The position numbers were made by a program, and so were the translations under genes. A stretch of DNA of 64,000 nucleotides from Nocardia jinanensis (lineage in GTDB: Bacteria; Actinomycetota; Actinomycetes; Mycobacteriales; Mycobacteriaceae), in assembly GCF_014645735.1 (NCBI RefSeq), contig NZ_BMMH01000010.1, positions 124,001 to 188,000 of the forward strand, written 5' to 3'. Numbering within the stretch: position 1 is the stretch's first letter; each line of letters starts with the position of its first letter. This document shows positions 51,450 to 60,431 of this stretch, in pieces. Under the pieces are notes generated by a model that saw only the letters and a program-made list of their open reading frames with translations, was not told the DNA's origin and ran no database searches.

Positions 51450-51483
51450 CGGTGGCCCGCCCGAATCTTCGGGTGGGCCACCG
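51450..51483. terminator. Bidirectional terminator between the M13 peptidase and the transpeptidase
   Basis: Bases 51450-51465 pair fully with 51468-51483 (one G-T pair), with AAAA before and TTT after, so it can end transcripts from both sides. It lies 21 bases after the peptidase stop. Confidence 0.85.
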
Positions 51484-51584
51484 TTTCGTGCCGGTTCTGC
51501 CAGGCCGTGGAAGCGCGGAGCCCTCCCCTGAGTCATCCACTCTCGGAGCAAGGGCCGCGCCCCGCCGAAGGCGGGGCGGACAAC

Positions 51585-52472
51585 TCAGTTCCAGTCGCCC
51601 AGGCCGTCACCGGCGTTCAGGGTGCCGCCCTGCGTGTTCTGGACGACGACCGCATCACCCTTCTTGACGTTCTCGAAGAACCATTGGGCGTCCTCGGTGC
51701 TCACGTTCAGGCAGCCGTGGCTGGTGTTCGCGTAGCCCTGCGAACCGACCGACCACGGTGCGGCGTGTACGAAGATCCCGCTGTTGGAGATACGGGTCGC
51801 GTACTCGACGTCGAGCTTGTAGCCCTCGGGCGCGTCGATCGGGACCCCGTAGGTCGACGAGTCCATGACCATTTCGCGTTTCTGCTCACCGACGATGTAG
51901 GTGCCGTTCGGCGTTTCGTGGTCCACCTTGCCCATCGAGGTGGGCATGGTGCGCACGACCTCGCCGTTACGGGTCACGGTGATCATCTTGGTGTTGTCGT
52001 CGGCGGTGGCGACGACGGCGTCGCCCACATGGAAGGCGCTGCGGCTGCCGCCGGCCTCCACCACGACGTCGGACTGCGCCGGCCAGAACTCGCTCGGCCG
52101 CCAGCGCACCTGCTTATCGCTCCACCAGTAGAAATGACCGGGTACCTCGTTGGACGAGGTGATCTTGATGGCGCGTTCGGCGGCGGCCCGATCATCGACC
52201 GGATCCTTGAAATTGATGATGATCGGCTGCGCGATGCCGACGTCTTCACCCTCGGAGGGGTTGATCGCGGGCGGCGCGAAGTTGGCCGCCGGTGGGCCGG
52301 GCTCGGTGACACCGGCCGCCGAACCCGAAGGCAGGCTCGGCAGCGCGTAGGCGGGCGCGGTGGCCACCGTGGTCGCCGCAGCGATCGCGGCCGTCAACAG
52401 GACACCCTGCCGGAGTCGCTGCGAGGCGCGGCGACCGGTCGGCAGCGACCCGGTGTTGTTGAAGACATGCAT
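51585..52472 (-). CDS. L,D-transpeptidase (YkuD) with Ig-like domain
   Basis: L,D-transpeptidases make 3-3 cross-links in peptidoglycan, common in Mycobacteriales. From ATG 52472 the product has 295 residues: a signal region (GVLLTAAIAAATTVATAPAYA), a bacterial Ig-like domain (about 60-145) and the YkuD domain with HAAPWS (His236) and SHGCLN (catalytic Cys254). The frame is open 68 codons further upstream, but those lack a signal-peptide logic. The ribosome site is weak. The order fits the LdtMt1/LdtMt5 type. Confidence 0.93.
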   Translation of the reverse strand: MHVFNNTGSLPTGRRASQRLRQGVLLTAAIAAATTVATAPAYALPSLPSGSAAGVTEPGPPAANFAPPAINPSEGEDVGIAQPIIINFKDPVDDRAAAERAIKITSSNEVPGHFYWWSDKQVRWRPSEFWPAQSDVVVEAGGSRSAFHVGDAVVATADDNTKMITVTRNGEVVRTMPTSMGKVDHETPNGTYIVGEQKREMVMDSSTYGVPIDAPEGYKLDVEYATRISNSGIFVHAAPWSVGSQGYANTSHGCLNVSTEDAQWFFENVKKGDAVVVQNTQGGTLNAGDGLGDWN

Positions 52473-53113
52473 AAGAGTGTTCGTCCGTCCATTTCGACTC
52501 TGGAGCGTATGGGGCCGGTGGGCCGCCGATACGCCTTCGGAGCACTCCGGCGAAGTATTCGCGGAGTTCTGTGGAGCCCCTCCACGGCCCGCTTCGGCTC
52601 GTGACCTTCTCGAACGGTCGTCCGCGCGCCGCCCGGTCGTGGAGTTGTGGAGCGGTCCCGACGGGCTGTCGCGCATCGCGGAAGCTCGCTGGTATCCAGC
52701 TGATGCGCCTCCGCTCCACGCTCCTTAGTACTGCCTTTACGAAGTCGTGACCAGTCCGGATTTCCGTGACATAGCTGTTATGCATCAAAAGTGTGTCCCG
52801 ACACGCCGCCGTGGCGGGGCGGCCGGTTGCCCGCAGGATGCCGGTGGGCCGGGGATTCCTGTTCGGGCGGTGTGTCCGGACAGGTGTCGAGTGATCTGCG
52901 TTACCAAACCTGTTGATGACATATGTCACGCCACCGCATGTCGGGTGTACCCGGCCATTCGGGCCGCGTGCGGCGGGCTCCCCGGGAGCGGTGTCAGCGG
53001 AGTCGACGCTCGCGCCGCCATGGTGTATTCATGGCGTGATATTGCTGGCGGAGCTGTAGTGAGTCGGATTCGATGCGGGGGGCGAATTCGGCATCACAGC
53101 GGGAGGACTGTGC
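52473..53113. other. Gap between the transpeptidase and the LppU-like gene
   Basis: About 640 bases between divergent genes. I see no gene, tRNA or clear repeat. It should hold the promoters of both neighbours. Confidence 0.5.
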
Positions 53114-53758
53114 GTGTCTGGATGGACATCATCTCGATTGACGGTGGCGATCGCCGGGGCCGCGGTGGCGGCCGGCCTGGCGGTGGCCGGTTGTAGTTCC
53201 ACCATCGAGGGCCGGGCGCAGCCGGTGATGGAGACCGGCACCGTGGACGCGGTGGATGTGACCGGCACCCCCGGTGCCGGCACGACCTCGCGTACGACGA
53301 CCTCCAGCGCGCCGACCACCACCACCACCGAGGAGGGCGGCGAGGTCGGTTTCGACGCCGCGGTCGGTGACTGTGTGACGCTCGGTGGAACGACCACCGA
53401 CGCCAGTATCGAAGAGGCGTCGTGCGGCAGCAACGAGTCGAACTACAAGGTGATCGGCAAGGCCGAGCAGAGCACCCAGTGTGTCGGCGACGCCGACAAC
53501 TACTACGCGGAGAGCCGCAACGGTATCGAGATGGGCGCGCTGTGCCTCGATATCGACTGGGTGGTCGGCGGTTGTATGGACGTGGGCGGCGGGACCACCG
53601 GCCCCGAGCGCATCGACTGCACCGAAACCTCGGCGGCCGACGGGGTGAAGGTCGTCGCGATCGAGCAGGACGCCACGGACGTCGACGCGTGCGGGGCGGG
53701 CAGCAGCGGATATGTGTATCCGGACCGGCGTTTCGTGGTGTGCGTCGAGGAGCTCTGA
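53114..53758 (+). CDS. LppU-like lipoprotein
   Basis: The 214-residue protein has a signal peptide with the lipobox LAVAGC (Cys27 is lipid-attached). A threonine-rich spacer (TTSRTTTSSAPTTTTTEEGG, residues 56-75) carries it away from the membrane. The folded part has about ten cysteines (GDCVTLGG, EASCGSNES, DACGAG, FVVCVEEL) as in the LppU family of mycobacteria. It probably sits on the outer face of the membrane. The function is unknown. The GTG start is at 53114. Confidence 0.85.
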   Translation: MSGWTSSRLTVAIAGAAVAAGLAVAGCSSTIEGRAQPVMETGTVDAVDVTGTPGAGTTSRTTTSSAPTTTTTEEGGEVGFDAAVGDCVTLGGTTTDASIEEASCGSNESNYKVIGKAEQSTQCVGDADNYYAESRNGIEMGALCLDIDWVVGGCMDVGGGTTGPERIDCTETSAADGVKVVAIEQDATDVDACGAGSSGYVYPDRRFVVCVEEL

Positions 53759-53813
53759 GGTTCGGGATCTCCGGACGGTGCCGTCGGGCGCGCACCGGGG
53801 GTCCGACAAGAAA

Positions 53814-53844
53814 ACGAGGCGGGCACCAGGGGTGCCCGCCTCGT
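53814..53844. terminator. Bidirectional hairpin between lppU-like and protease genes
   Basis: Bases 53814-53827 and 53831-53844 are perfect 14-bp inverted repeats with a 3-base loop, preceded by AAAA. It lies between two converging genes. Confidence 0.85.
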
Positions 53845-53862
53845 CTCGATCTCCGGTGTCGG

Positions 53863-54555
53863 CTAGATGGGCCGGTAGCCCGCTCCCACACCGTGGCGGC
53901 TGTCGATATCGCCCATGATGGTCGCCATATTGGTGCCGACCTCGGGGCCGAAGCAGGCGATGGCCAGGTAGGCGTTCACCATGCCGACCAGCGTCGAACC
54001 CACGACGACCGGTGCGCCGGAATCGCCTTCCATCACGCACATCTGTGACCAGGTCTCCATACTGCTGGCGAAGACATCGCCGTAGGCGATTCCGCAGGTG
54101 TTGCCGGTGGTGCGGCCTTCCTTGCAGACGATATTGGGGAACTGGGCCGGCGCGCCGACGCCGGTGATGCTCAGGTTGCCGACCCGGTTGACCGGGGTCA
54201 CCCGGCCCGGATCGAACTCGAGTACCGCGTAGTCCAGGTCCTGGTTGGAGTAGACGAACCGGCCGAGCACGCCGGCGCCCGGGTCCTGTTCCGAATACAC
54301 CTCGTGCCCAGGCGTTCCGCAGTGTCCGGCGGTGAGGCCGACCAGTCTGCCGGCGCCGTCGTGGCCGATCGTGGTGAGCGTGCATTGGATCGCGTACTCG
54401 GACATCTGACCGGACTCGGAGGAGATGACGAGCCCTGAGCCGCCACCGAGTACGGGCCGGGCGGGATCGGCGGCCGCCGTCCCGGTGCCGAGCAGCGCCG
54501 TACTCAGCGCGACGGCGAAGACGGCACTGGCCGCCTGGGCGAGTTTCCTGAACAT
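53863..54555 (-). CDS. Secreted S1-family (chymotrypsin-fold) serine protease
   Basis: From ATG 54555, just after GGAGGGAT, the product has 230 residues with a signal peptide ending near residue 29 (LGTGTAAAD). The catalytic triad is present: His78 in TAGHCG, Asp108 in LDYAVLEF, and Ser179 in GDSGAPV. Cysteines beside His78 and the serine suggest disulfides, as in actinobacterial S1 proteases. No pro-domain of the alpha-lytic type is seen: the mature part starts almost at once. It points away from the mce operon. Confidence 0.93.
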   Translation of the reverse strand: MFRKLAQAASAVFAVALSTALLGTGTAAADPARPVLGGGSGLVISSESGQMSEYAIQCTLTTIGHDGAGRLVGLTAGHCGTPGHEVYSEQDPGAGVLGRFVYSNQDLDYAVLEFDPGRVTPVNRVGNLSITGVGAPAQFPNIVCKEGRTTGNTCGIAYGDVFASSMETWSQMCVMEGDSGAPVVVGSTLVGMVNAYLAIACFGPEVGTNMATIMGDIDSRHGVGAGYRPI

Positions 54556-55128
54556 ATCCCTCCAGACCTTGAAGCCGCACGATATCAATGTGTGGCACCT
54601 CATCGTGGCAGCAAAGACCACGATGCGCGCCCCGAGTTGCCGCTACCCGCGAGTTCGACTGCGTAACAGAGGAGTTCGGCTCTTCGGTCGTGCATACGGC
54701 CGGTGTCTCCGCGTGCGGTGCGCACGGCGCGAACTCCGGCCACGATAACCCTCGGAAGAATAGCCGAACGCTATTAATTGTCCCGGATTTGGGTGCGCGG
54801 GTCGAGTAACGGTCGAATCTCCACACCGCCGCGAAAGGGTTAATTTCCCGGAATACTCTCCGGTATTTAAGTGAACCACGATTCGCACAGGATCTCGTGA
54901 TCTGCGGTACATTTACCGCCGGTCAGCTGTATGTTCTTCCAGAATCGCGGAACTCTCATTGGGATACACACCAAGGAACGTGCGATAACTCGATGGTCAC
55001 GCCACAAAGTGATGAACATCTGTGACTGCCCTCACGCGTCTATGGTGTGTTCCGCACTACTACGTAGTAAGGTGCCTCAAGCAAACCAGCCGTCGGGGTA
55101 GGTAACCGACGTCGAGAGGGGTTAGTCA
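54556..55128. promoter_or_regulatory. Divergent control region of the mce operon
   Basis: The 573 bases between the protease and yrbEA hold no gene. A perfect 12-bp palindrome TACTACGTAGTA lies at 55058-55069, about 60 bases before the yrbEA start and downstream of a TATGGT box (55041-55046), a good place for an operator. The region 54770-54900 is AT-richer than average. Confidence 0.5.
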
Positions 55129-55983
55129 GTGCAGTCGACCAAGAGTCCACCAACAGGTTCTCGGTTGAGCGGAGCGGTCGAGTGGACGCGGGACTACTGG
55201 CGCGACCACCCCAGACGTTCAGTGGAGACGCTCGGCCGCCAGATGACCATGGCCGTCGAAGCGATTACCGAACTCGTGGTCAGTATTTTTCGCGGAAGAT
55301 TTCCCGTCAACGAGTTCATCCGGCAGTGCGCGTTCATGGCCAACGTGGCCGCGGCGCCGACGCTACTGGTGGCCATCCCGATCGGCGTCATCGTATCCAT
55401 CCAGGTCGGCGCGGTCGCGCAGCAGGTCGGTGCCACCTCGTTCATTGGCGCTGCCAACGGCCTCGGCATCATCCAGCAGGGCGCGCCACTGGTCACCGTG
55501 CTGATGATCGCGGGTGCGGTCGGGTCCGCGATCTGCGCCGATCTCGGTTCCCGGACCATTCGCGAAGAAATCGACGCCATGAAAGTCATGGGCGTCGATC
55601 CGCTGCGCCGGCTCGTGGCGCCCAGGCTCGGGGCCGCAATGCTGGTCAGCGTACTGCTCTGCGGTTTCGTAGTATTCGTCGGATTTCTGACCGGATACAT
55701 TTTCAATATTTTCGCCCAGGGTGGAACCCCGGGTTCATATATCTCGACCTTCGCCTCATTTGCGGTAACGCTCGATCTGCTTGTCGCGCTGGTGAAATCG
55801 CTGTTGTTCGGTCTTCTCGCCGCAATCATCGCCTGCGATACCGGACTGAACACCCGCGGTGGTCCGGGTGGTGTCGCCAACTCGGTGAATACCGCCGTTG
55901 TCATGTCCGCGGTGATGTTGTTCGGAGTGAATGTGATCTTCACCCAGGTGTACAACACTTTGTTCCCCCCTCAGGTGGTGTGA
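55129..55983 (+). CDS. yrbEA: Mce permease YrbEA (MlaE family)
   Basis: The 284-residue integral membrane protein has the MlaE/PF02405 permease fold with five to six helices. Motifs are IREEIDAMKVMGVDPLRRLVAPRLGA (split here as EEIDAMKVMGVDPLRRLV) and GLNTRGGPGGVANSVNTAVV. With YrbEB it forms the membrane channel of an Mce lipid import system driven by an Mkl-type ATPase coded elsewhere. The GTG start follows GAGGGG. It is the first gene of an eight-gene unit reaching past the window end. Confidence 0.95.
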   Translation: MQSTKSPPTGSRLSGAVEWTRDYWRDHPRRSVETLGRQMTMAVEAITELVVSIFRGRFPVNEFIRQCAFMANVAAAPTLLVAIPIGVIVSIQVGAVAQQVGATSFIGAANGLGIIQQGAPLVTVLMIAGAVGSAICADLGSRTIREEIDAMKVMGVDPLRRLVAPRLGAAMLVSVLLCGFVVFVGFLTGYIFNIFAQGGTPGSYISTFASFAVTLDLLVALVKSLLFGLLAAIIACDTGLNTRGGPGGVANSVNTAVVMSAVMLFGVNVIFTQVYNTLFPPQVV

Positions 55984-55987
55984 GCCG

Positions 55988-56851
55988 GTGTCCGCAACCT
56001 ATGTGCCCCCGCTGCTGAAACCCCTGCAGCAACTGCGAAATGCGGCCGGCGCGCCGGTCGATATGCTGGCCCGGCTCGGGCACCAAGTGTTCTTCTTCCT
56101 GCGCTCGGTCGGCTCGATGCCGCTGGCGTTCAAGCAGTACCCCAAAGAAGTCTGGCGGTTGCTCTCGGATGTCACCTGGGGCAACGGAAATCTCATCGTC
56201 GGTGGCGGGACCATCGGTGTCGTACTCATCCTGAGCGCGTTCGGCGGGATGACGGTGGCCATCCAGGGCCACACCTCGCTCGATCTGCTCGGCCTGAGTC
56301 CGATCACCGGCGCCATCTCCGCCTTCGCGACCACCCGTGAGCTCGGCCCGCTGCTCGCCGCCCTGGCCTTCGCGGCCCAGGCGGGCTGTCGTTTCACCGC
56401 TCAGCTCGGCGCCATGCGTATCTCCGAGGAGATCGACGCGCTCGAGTCGATCGCGATCCGCCCGCTGCCCTATCTGGTGAGCACCCGCATGATCGCCGCG
56501 ATGATCACCATCCTGCCGCTGTACTGCCTGGGCTTGGCGATGGCCTACATCTCCTGCGCCTTGACGGTGCAGTTGATCGGCGGTACCGCCAGCGGCACCT
56601 ACCAGCACTACTTCTATCAGTTCCTGATTCCGACGGATGTGCTGTACTCGCTGCTCAAAGCGATCGTCTTCGTCGCTATCACCACGTTCATCCAGTGCTA
56701 CTACGGCTTCTTCGCCTCCGGTGGCCCCGAGGGCGTGGGTGTCGCGGCCGGCCGCGCGATCAAGATGTGCATCATCGCCACTGTTTTCGTGGACCTCTTC
56801 ATGACCTTGGCCATCTGGGGTGTCAACCCCGGCATCCGGATCTCGGGGTAG
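55988..56851 (+). CDS. yrbEB: Mce permease YrbEB (MlaE family)
   Basis: The 287-residue partner permease starts four bases after the yrbEA stop. It has the same fold: RISEEIDALESIAIRPLPYLVS and GYY-type FFASGGPEGVGVAAGRAIK. The N-terminal part is amphipathic (LGHQVFFFLRSVGSMP). It pairs with YrbEA. Confidence 0.95.
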   Translation: MSATYVPPLLKPLQQLRNAAGAPVDMLARLGHQVFFFLRSVGSMPLAFKQYPKEVWRLLSDVTWGNGNLIVGGGTIGVVLILSAFGGMTVAIQGHTSLDLLGLSPITGAISAFATTRELGPLLAALAFAAQAGCRFTAQLGAMRISEEIDALESIAIRPLPYLVSTRMIAAMITILPLYCLGLAMAYISCALTVQLIGGTASGTYQHYFYQFLIPTDVLYSLLKAIVFVAITTFIQCYYGFFASGGPEGVGVAAGRAIKMCIIATVFVDLFMTLAIWGVNPGIRISG

Positions 56852-56854
56852 GCA

Positions 56855-58408
56855 ATGATCATCGATCCCAGTGGGCGCGGGCCCACGATGAAGCAGTTGC
56901 TCATCGCGGGCGTTTGCGGCCTGGCCGTCTTCGCGGTCGTTCTCGGCTTCCTGATGGCCCGATATCAGGGCTACTTTGTGGAGAAAGTGAAGGTCACGGC
57001 CAACCTCACCACCACCGGTGACGGACTGCCCGAAGAAGCGGACGTGAAGTTCCGCGGGGTGCTGGTCGGTGCGGTCAAGAATGTCTCGGTCGCCGCCCAG
57101 GGTGAACTGCAGCAGGTGAACATCGAGCTCGAGCCCGAATTCGCCGACGGTATCCCGGCCACGGTCACCGCCCGCGTGGTACCCAGCAACCTGTTCGCCG
57201 TCACCTCGGTGGAGCTGGTCTACAACGGGCCCAACGCCGACCACCTCGACGAGGGTTCGATTATCGAGGAAGACCGCAGCCTGGGCACCATCGCCCTGCA
57301 GGACACACTGACAACGGTTCAGAACATCCTCGACGCTATCGATCCGATCCAGTTCGGGCGGGTGCTCGGCACTCTGTCCTATGCGCTGGACGGCAGCGGC
57401 CGAGTCCCCGGTTCGACCATCGAGCGGCTCGACCGGTGGGTGACCTCGGTGGACGAGTCGATCCCGGATCTCGGTGTATTCCTCGGCGATCTGTCGGGGT
57501 CGGTGCACGCGATCAACGAGTCGGCGCCGGAGCTGATGGATGTTCTGGCCTCGTCGGTACAGACCGCGAGCACGATCGCCGACCGGCGCGAGGAACTGGT
57601 GAACGTGATCACCGGTGCCAGCAGTATGGCCGACCAGGTCAACGATCTGTTCGCCCGCAACCCGAATGTCGGCAAGGAACTCACCGTCGGGTTGAACCAG
57701 ACCTTCGGTGCGCTGGCCGCGAACCCGGCGTCGATCACCAATGCGATCAGCAATCTGAACGTCTCATCGCGCAAGCTGAATACGGTGTTCAGCTGGGGGC
57801 CGCAGCGGCAGATGGTGTGGAACGCGGGCGTCACCTTCACCCCGTTCAACCCCAACACCGTGGCGGACTGCCCGCGCTACGGCGATCTGGCCGGCCCGAG
57901 CTGTGGCACCGCCCCCGCGGTCGCGGATCCCGGGTACCTCCCGGAACAGGTGAAACCGCGCCGGCTGCCCGCCGCCGACGGTCTGCCGATCATGCCGCCG
58001 CTGCCCGGTCTGCCGCAGATCCCGGGTGTCACCACCCAGGCCGGAACGCCCGCGCCGACCCAGGCGCAGAGCAACAACCCCTTCGCGGGTACGCCGCTGG
58101 AAGGGTTGTTCCCGCAGGGGCTGCCGCAACTTCCGGGGCTGCCCGGAGCGCCGGCTCCGGCTCCCGCCGCGCAGCCCGGTGAACAGCCGCAGAATCCGCC
58201 GGCCACTCCGGGTGCGCCCGCGCCGGCCGCGGACAACGGCACCGCCCCGGGCACCGGCGTGGTGCCCGCGGCCGCACCGATCACCTACGAGGGCGACGCC
58301 GCCGTGACGACTCTGCTCGGCCGGAAGCCGTCCTCGATGGAGTACCTGATGCTGAGTTCGATTCTGGAGGGCGGAACCCTGCGCGTGACCGAGGAGGCCG
58401 CCTCGTGA
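56855..58408 (+). CDS. mceA: Mce family protein, subunit A
   Basis: Mce proteins form a hexameric tunnel that carries lipids from the outer layer to the permease. The 517-residue protein has an N-terminal membrane helix (LLIAGVCGLAVFAVVLGFLM), one MCE domain (about 40-120: VKVTANLTTTGDGLPEEADV), a helical middle with VTSVDESIPDL and SSRKLNTVFSWG, and a proline-, alanine- and glutamine-rich C-terminal tail (about 375-490). Such long Pro tails are usual in MceA. It starts four bases after yrbEB and overlaps mceB. Confidence 0.94.
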   Translation: MIIDPSGRGPTMKQLLIAGVCGLAVFAVVLGFLMARYQGYFVEKVKVTANLTTTGDGLPEEADVKFRGVLVGAVKNVSVAAQGELQQVNIELEPEFADGIPATVTARVVPSNLFAVTSVELVYNGPNADHLDEGSIIEEDRSLGTIALQDTLTTVQNILDAIDPIQFGRVLGTLSYALDGSGRVPGSTIERLDRWVTSVDESIPDLGVFLGDLSGSVHAINESAPELMDVLASSVQTASTIADRREELVNVITGASSMADQVNDLFARNPNVGKELTVGLNQTFGALAANPASITNAISNLNVSSRKLNTVFSWGPQRQMVWNAGVTFTPFNPNTVADCPRYGDLAGPSCGTAPAVADPGYLPEQVKPRRLPAADGLPIMPPLPGLPQIPGVTTQAGTPAPTQAQSNNPFAGTPLEGLFPQGLPQLPGLPGAPAPAPAAQPGEQPQNPPATPGAPAPAADNGTAPGTGVVPAAAPITYEGDAAVTTLLGRKPSSMEYLMLSSILEGGTLRVTEEAAS

Positions 58409-59436
58409 GGGGAGTTCGCAAACCGCTGATCGGGTTCAGCCTGTTCGCAGTGGTTTCGGTGCTGGTCACCGTGCTGGTGTGGAACACGCTGGCCCGCACG
58501 GTCGACGGTGGTACGAAATCGTATTCCGCGGTTTTCACCGATGTGCTGGGGCTACGCGAGGGCGACGATATCCGGATGGCGGGTGTGCGCGTCGGCAAGG
58601 TCGAGAAGATCGAGCTGACCGACGATCACAATGCCAAGGTCAGCTTCATCGTCCAGGACGATCAGACCCTTTTCGGCAACACCAAGGCGCTGGTGCGCTA
58701 CCAGAACCTGATCGGTCAGCGCTATGTCGCGCTGGCGCCGGGCTCCGGCGGGGATGCGTCCCAGCTGCCGGAGGACGGCAACATTCCAGTAGACCGCACC
58801 GAGCCCTCTTTCGATATCTCGGCGCTGCTCAACGGATTCCAGCCGCTGTTCGAGGTGCTCGAGCCCGAGCAGGTGAACCGGCTCTCGGAGACCTTCATCC
58901 TCGCTCTGCAAGGTGATCGGGTGTCGTTGAGTTCGTTCATCACCCAGGCCGCCACCATGGCCACCGATTTCCAGCGGCGCGACGCCATCCTCAGCGATGT
59001 GATCACCAACCTCAGCGGCGTGATGGCTGGTCTGGCCAAACGAGGGGACGAATTGGAGACGCTGATAACCCAGACGCGGGCGCTGATCGGTGGCTTGTAC
59101 GAGCAGGGACAGCAACTGCTCGGCTCGACCGAGCAGATCGCGGGTGCGACCACCGCCCTCGTGGGCATGGTGGGCAATATCCAGCCGAAGCTGGAGGCGG
59201 TGCAGAATTCGACACGTGACGCTTTGACCCTGTTCCTGGCCAACGGCGCCAAACTGGATCAGGCCGCGATCGACCTGCCGTCCATCCTCGCCGACGCGGG
59301 GCGGTTCACCTCCGAGGGCGCGTACGCCAACGCCTATATCTGCCGATTGGATGTCTCGCTCTACGGTGTTCTCTTCCCGCGCGGCCTCTTCTCCCAGATC
59401 GGCGGAAACTCACAATCGGCGGTGTGCCGGCCATGA
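58405..59436 (+). CDS. mceB: Mce family protein, subunit B
   Basis: The 343-residue protein has a membrane helix at residues 7-25 (LIGFSLFAVVSVLVTVLVWN), an MCE domain (about 35-115: YSAVFTDVLGLREGDDIRM) and a long helical part (about 150-300) with ITQTRALIGGLYEQGQQLL. Its GTG overlaps the mceA stop (GTGA). It ends with a Cys-containing segment (YICRLD and AVCRP). Confidence 0.94.
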   Translation: MRGVRKPLIGFSLFAVVSVLVTVLVWNTLARTVDGGTKSYSAVFTDVLGLREGDDIRMAGVRVGKVEKIELTDDHNAKVSFIVQDDQTLFGNTKALVRYQNLIGQRYVALAPGSGGDASQLPEDGNIPVDRTEPSFDISALLNGFQPLFEVLEPEQVNRLSETFILALQGDRVSLSSFITQAATMATDFQRRDAILSDVITNLSGVMAGLAKRGDELETLITQTRALIGGLYEQGQQLLGSTEQIAGATTALVGMVGNIQPKLEAVQNSTRDALTLFLANGAKLDQAAIDLPSILADAGRFTSEGAYANAYICRLDVSLYGVLFPRGLFSQIGGNSQSAVCRP

Positions 59437-60431
59437 TGACCAAATTCAAGACCTGGTTCAACAACAATCGCTACTTCGGGCTCGGCATCATCGGCGTCAT
59501 CGTCGTGGGTGTGCTGGTACTGGCTTCGAGCGGATTCCGCAATCTCGGGATCGGTGAGCAGTCCATCGAGGCCGAATTCGTACAGTCCGCCGGTATCACG
59601 GTCGGCGACAAGGTCGACGTCGCCGGTGTTCCGGTGGGACGGGTGGCCGCCGCCGAACTCGAGGGCGATCATGTCCTGCTGACTCTCCAGGTCGAAAACG
59701 ACGTGAAGCTCGGACCCGACGCGCGGGCCTCCATCAAGATGGCGACCCTGCTGGGCGCCCGCTACGTGGATCTGGATCCCGGTGACGGTTCGGGCCTGCC
59801 CGACGACCGGATCCCGAAGACCAATACCGCAGTCCCCTACGACCTCGCGGATGTGGTCTCCAAGGGCACTCCGGAGTTCCAGGAACTCGATCCCGGCAAA
59901 CTCGCCGAATCGCTGAACCTGTTCAACGAGCAGTTGCAGAGTTCGCCGGAACTGGTCGTCCAATCGCTGGACAGTATCGGCGCGCTGGCGAAGGTGATCG
60001 ACAACCGCAAGGACGATGTCGCGCAGCTGCTCAAGGACCTCGATCGGGTGACTACGATCCTGGCCGACAACCGCAACAGCACGCTGCTGATCATCACCCA
60101 GGGTGAGGCGATCGCCTCGCGGGTGGTGGAACGCCAGCAGTTGCTGCGGACCCTGCTGGACAATGTGGCGACGCTGACCTCGCAGTTGCAGGCCATCGGC
60201 GCACAGAACAACAACCAGTTCGGCAATACGCTCGATCAGCTGAACACCATGGCGTCGGGTCTGCAGAAGAACAAGGACAATCTGGACCGGCTGTTGTCGA
60301 TCATGCCGCCGTCGGTGCGCTACCTGGCCAATGCCTGGGGTAACGGCAACTACGCCGAGGTGGGTATTCCGTGGCTGTTCCCGGACAACTGGTTGTGCTT
60401 CGCCGAAGTCGCCGAGGGGTGCCAGGGATGA
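59433..60431 (+). CDS. mceC: Mce family protein, subunit C
   Basis: The start ATG 59433 overlaps the mceB stop (ATGA); 332 residues. A membrane helix (YFGLGIIGVIVVGVLVLAS) is followed by an MCE domain (AEFVQSAGITVGDKVDVAGV) and helical regions with LNLFNEQLQSSPELVVQSLD. The end is short and holds WLFPDNWLCFAEVAEGCQG, with two cysteines. Confidence 0.93.
   Translation: MMTKFKTWFNNNRYFGLGIIGVIVVGVLVLASSGFRNLGIGEQSIEAEFVQSAGITVGDKVDVAGVPVGRVAAAELEGDHVLLTLQVENDVKLGPDARASIKMATLLGARYVDLDPGDGSGLPDDRIPKTNTAVPYDLADVVSKGTPEFQELDPGKLAESLNLFNEQLQSSPELVVQSLDSIGALAKVIDNRKDDVAQLLKDLDRVTTILADNRNSTLLIITQGEAIASRVVERQQLLRTLLDNVATLTSQLQAIGAQNNNQFGNTLDQLNTMASGLQKNKDNLDRLLSIMPPSVRYLANAWGNGNYAEVGIPWLFPDNWLCFAEVAEGCQG

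Noticed and set aside
48933..51551. A long minus-strand frame opposite the DUF4190 and M13 genes
   Set aside because: The M13 zinc motifs and the DUF4190 helices on the plus strand settle the coding strand.
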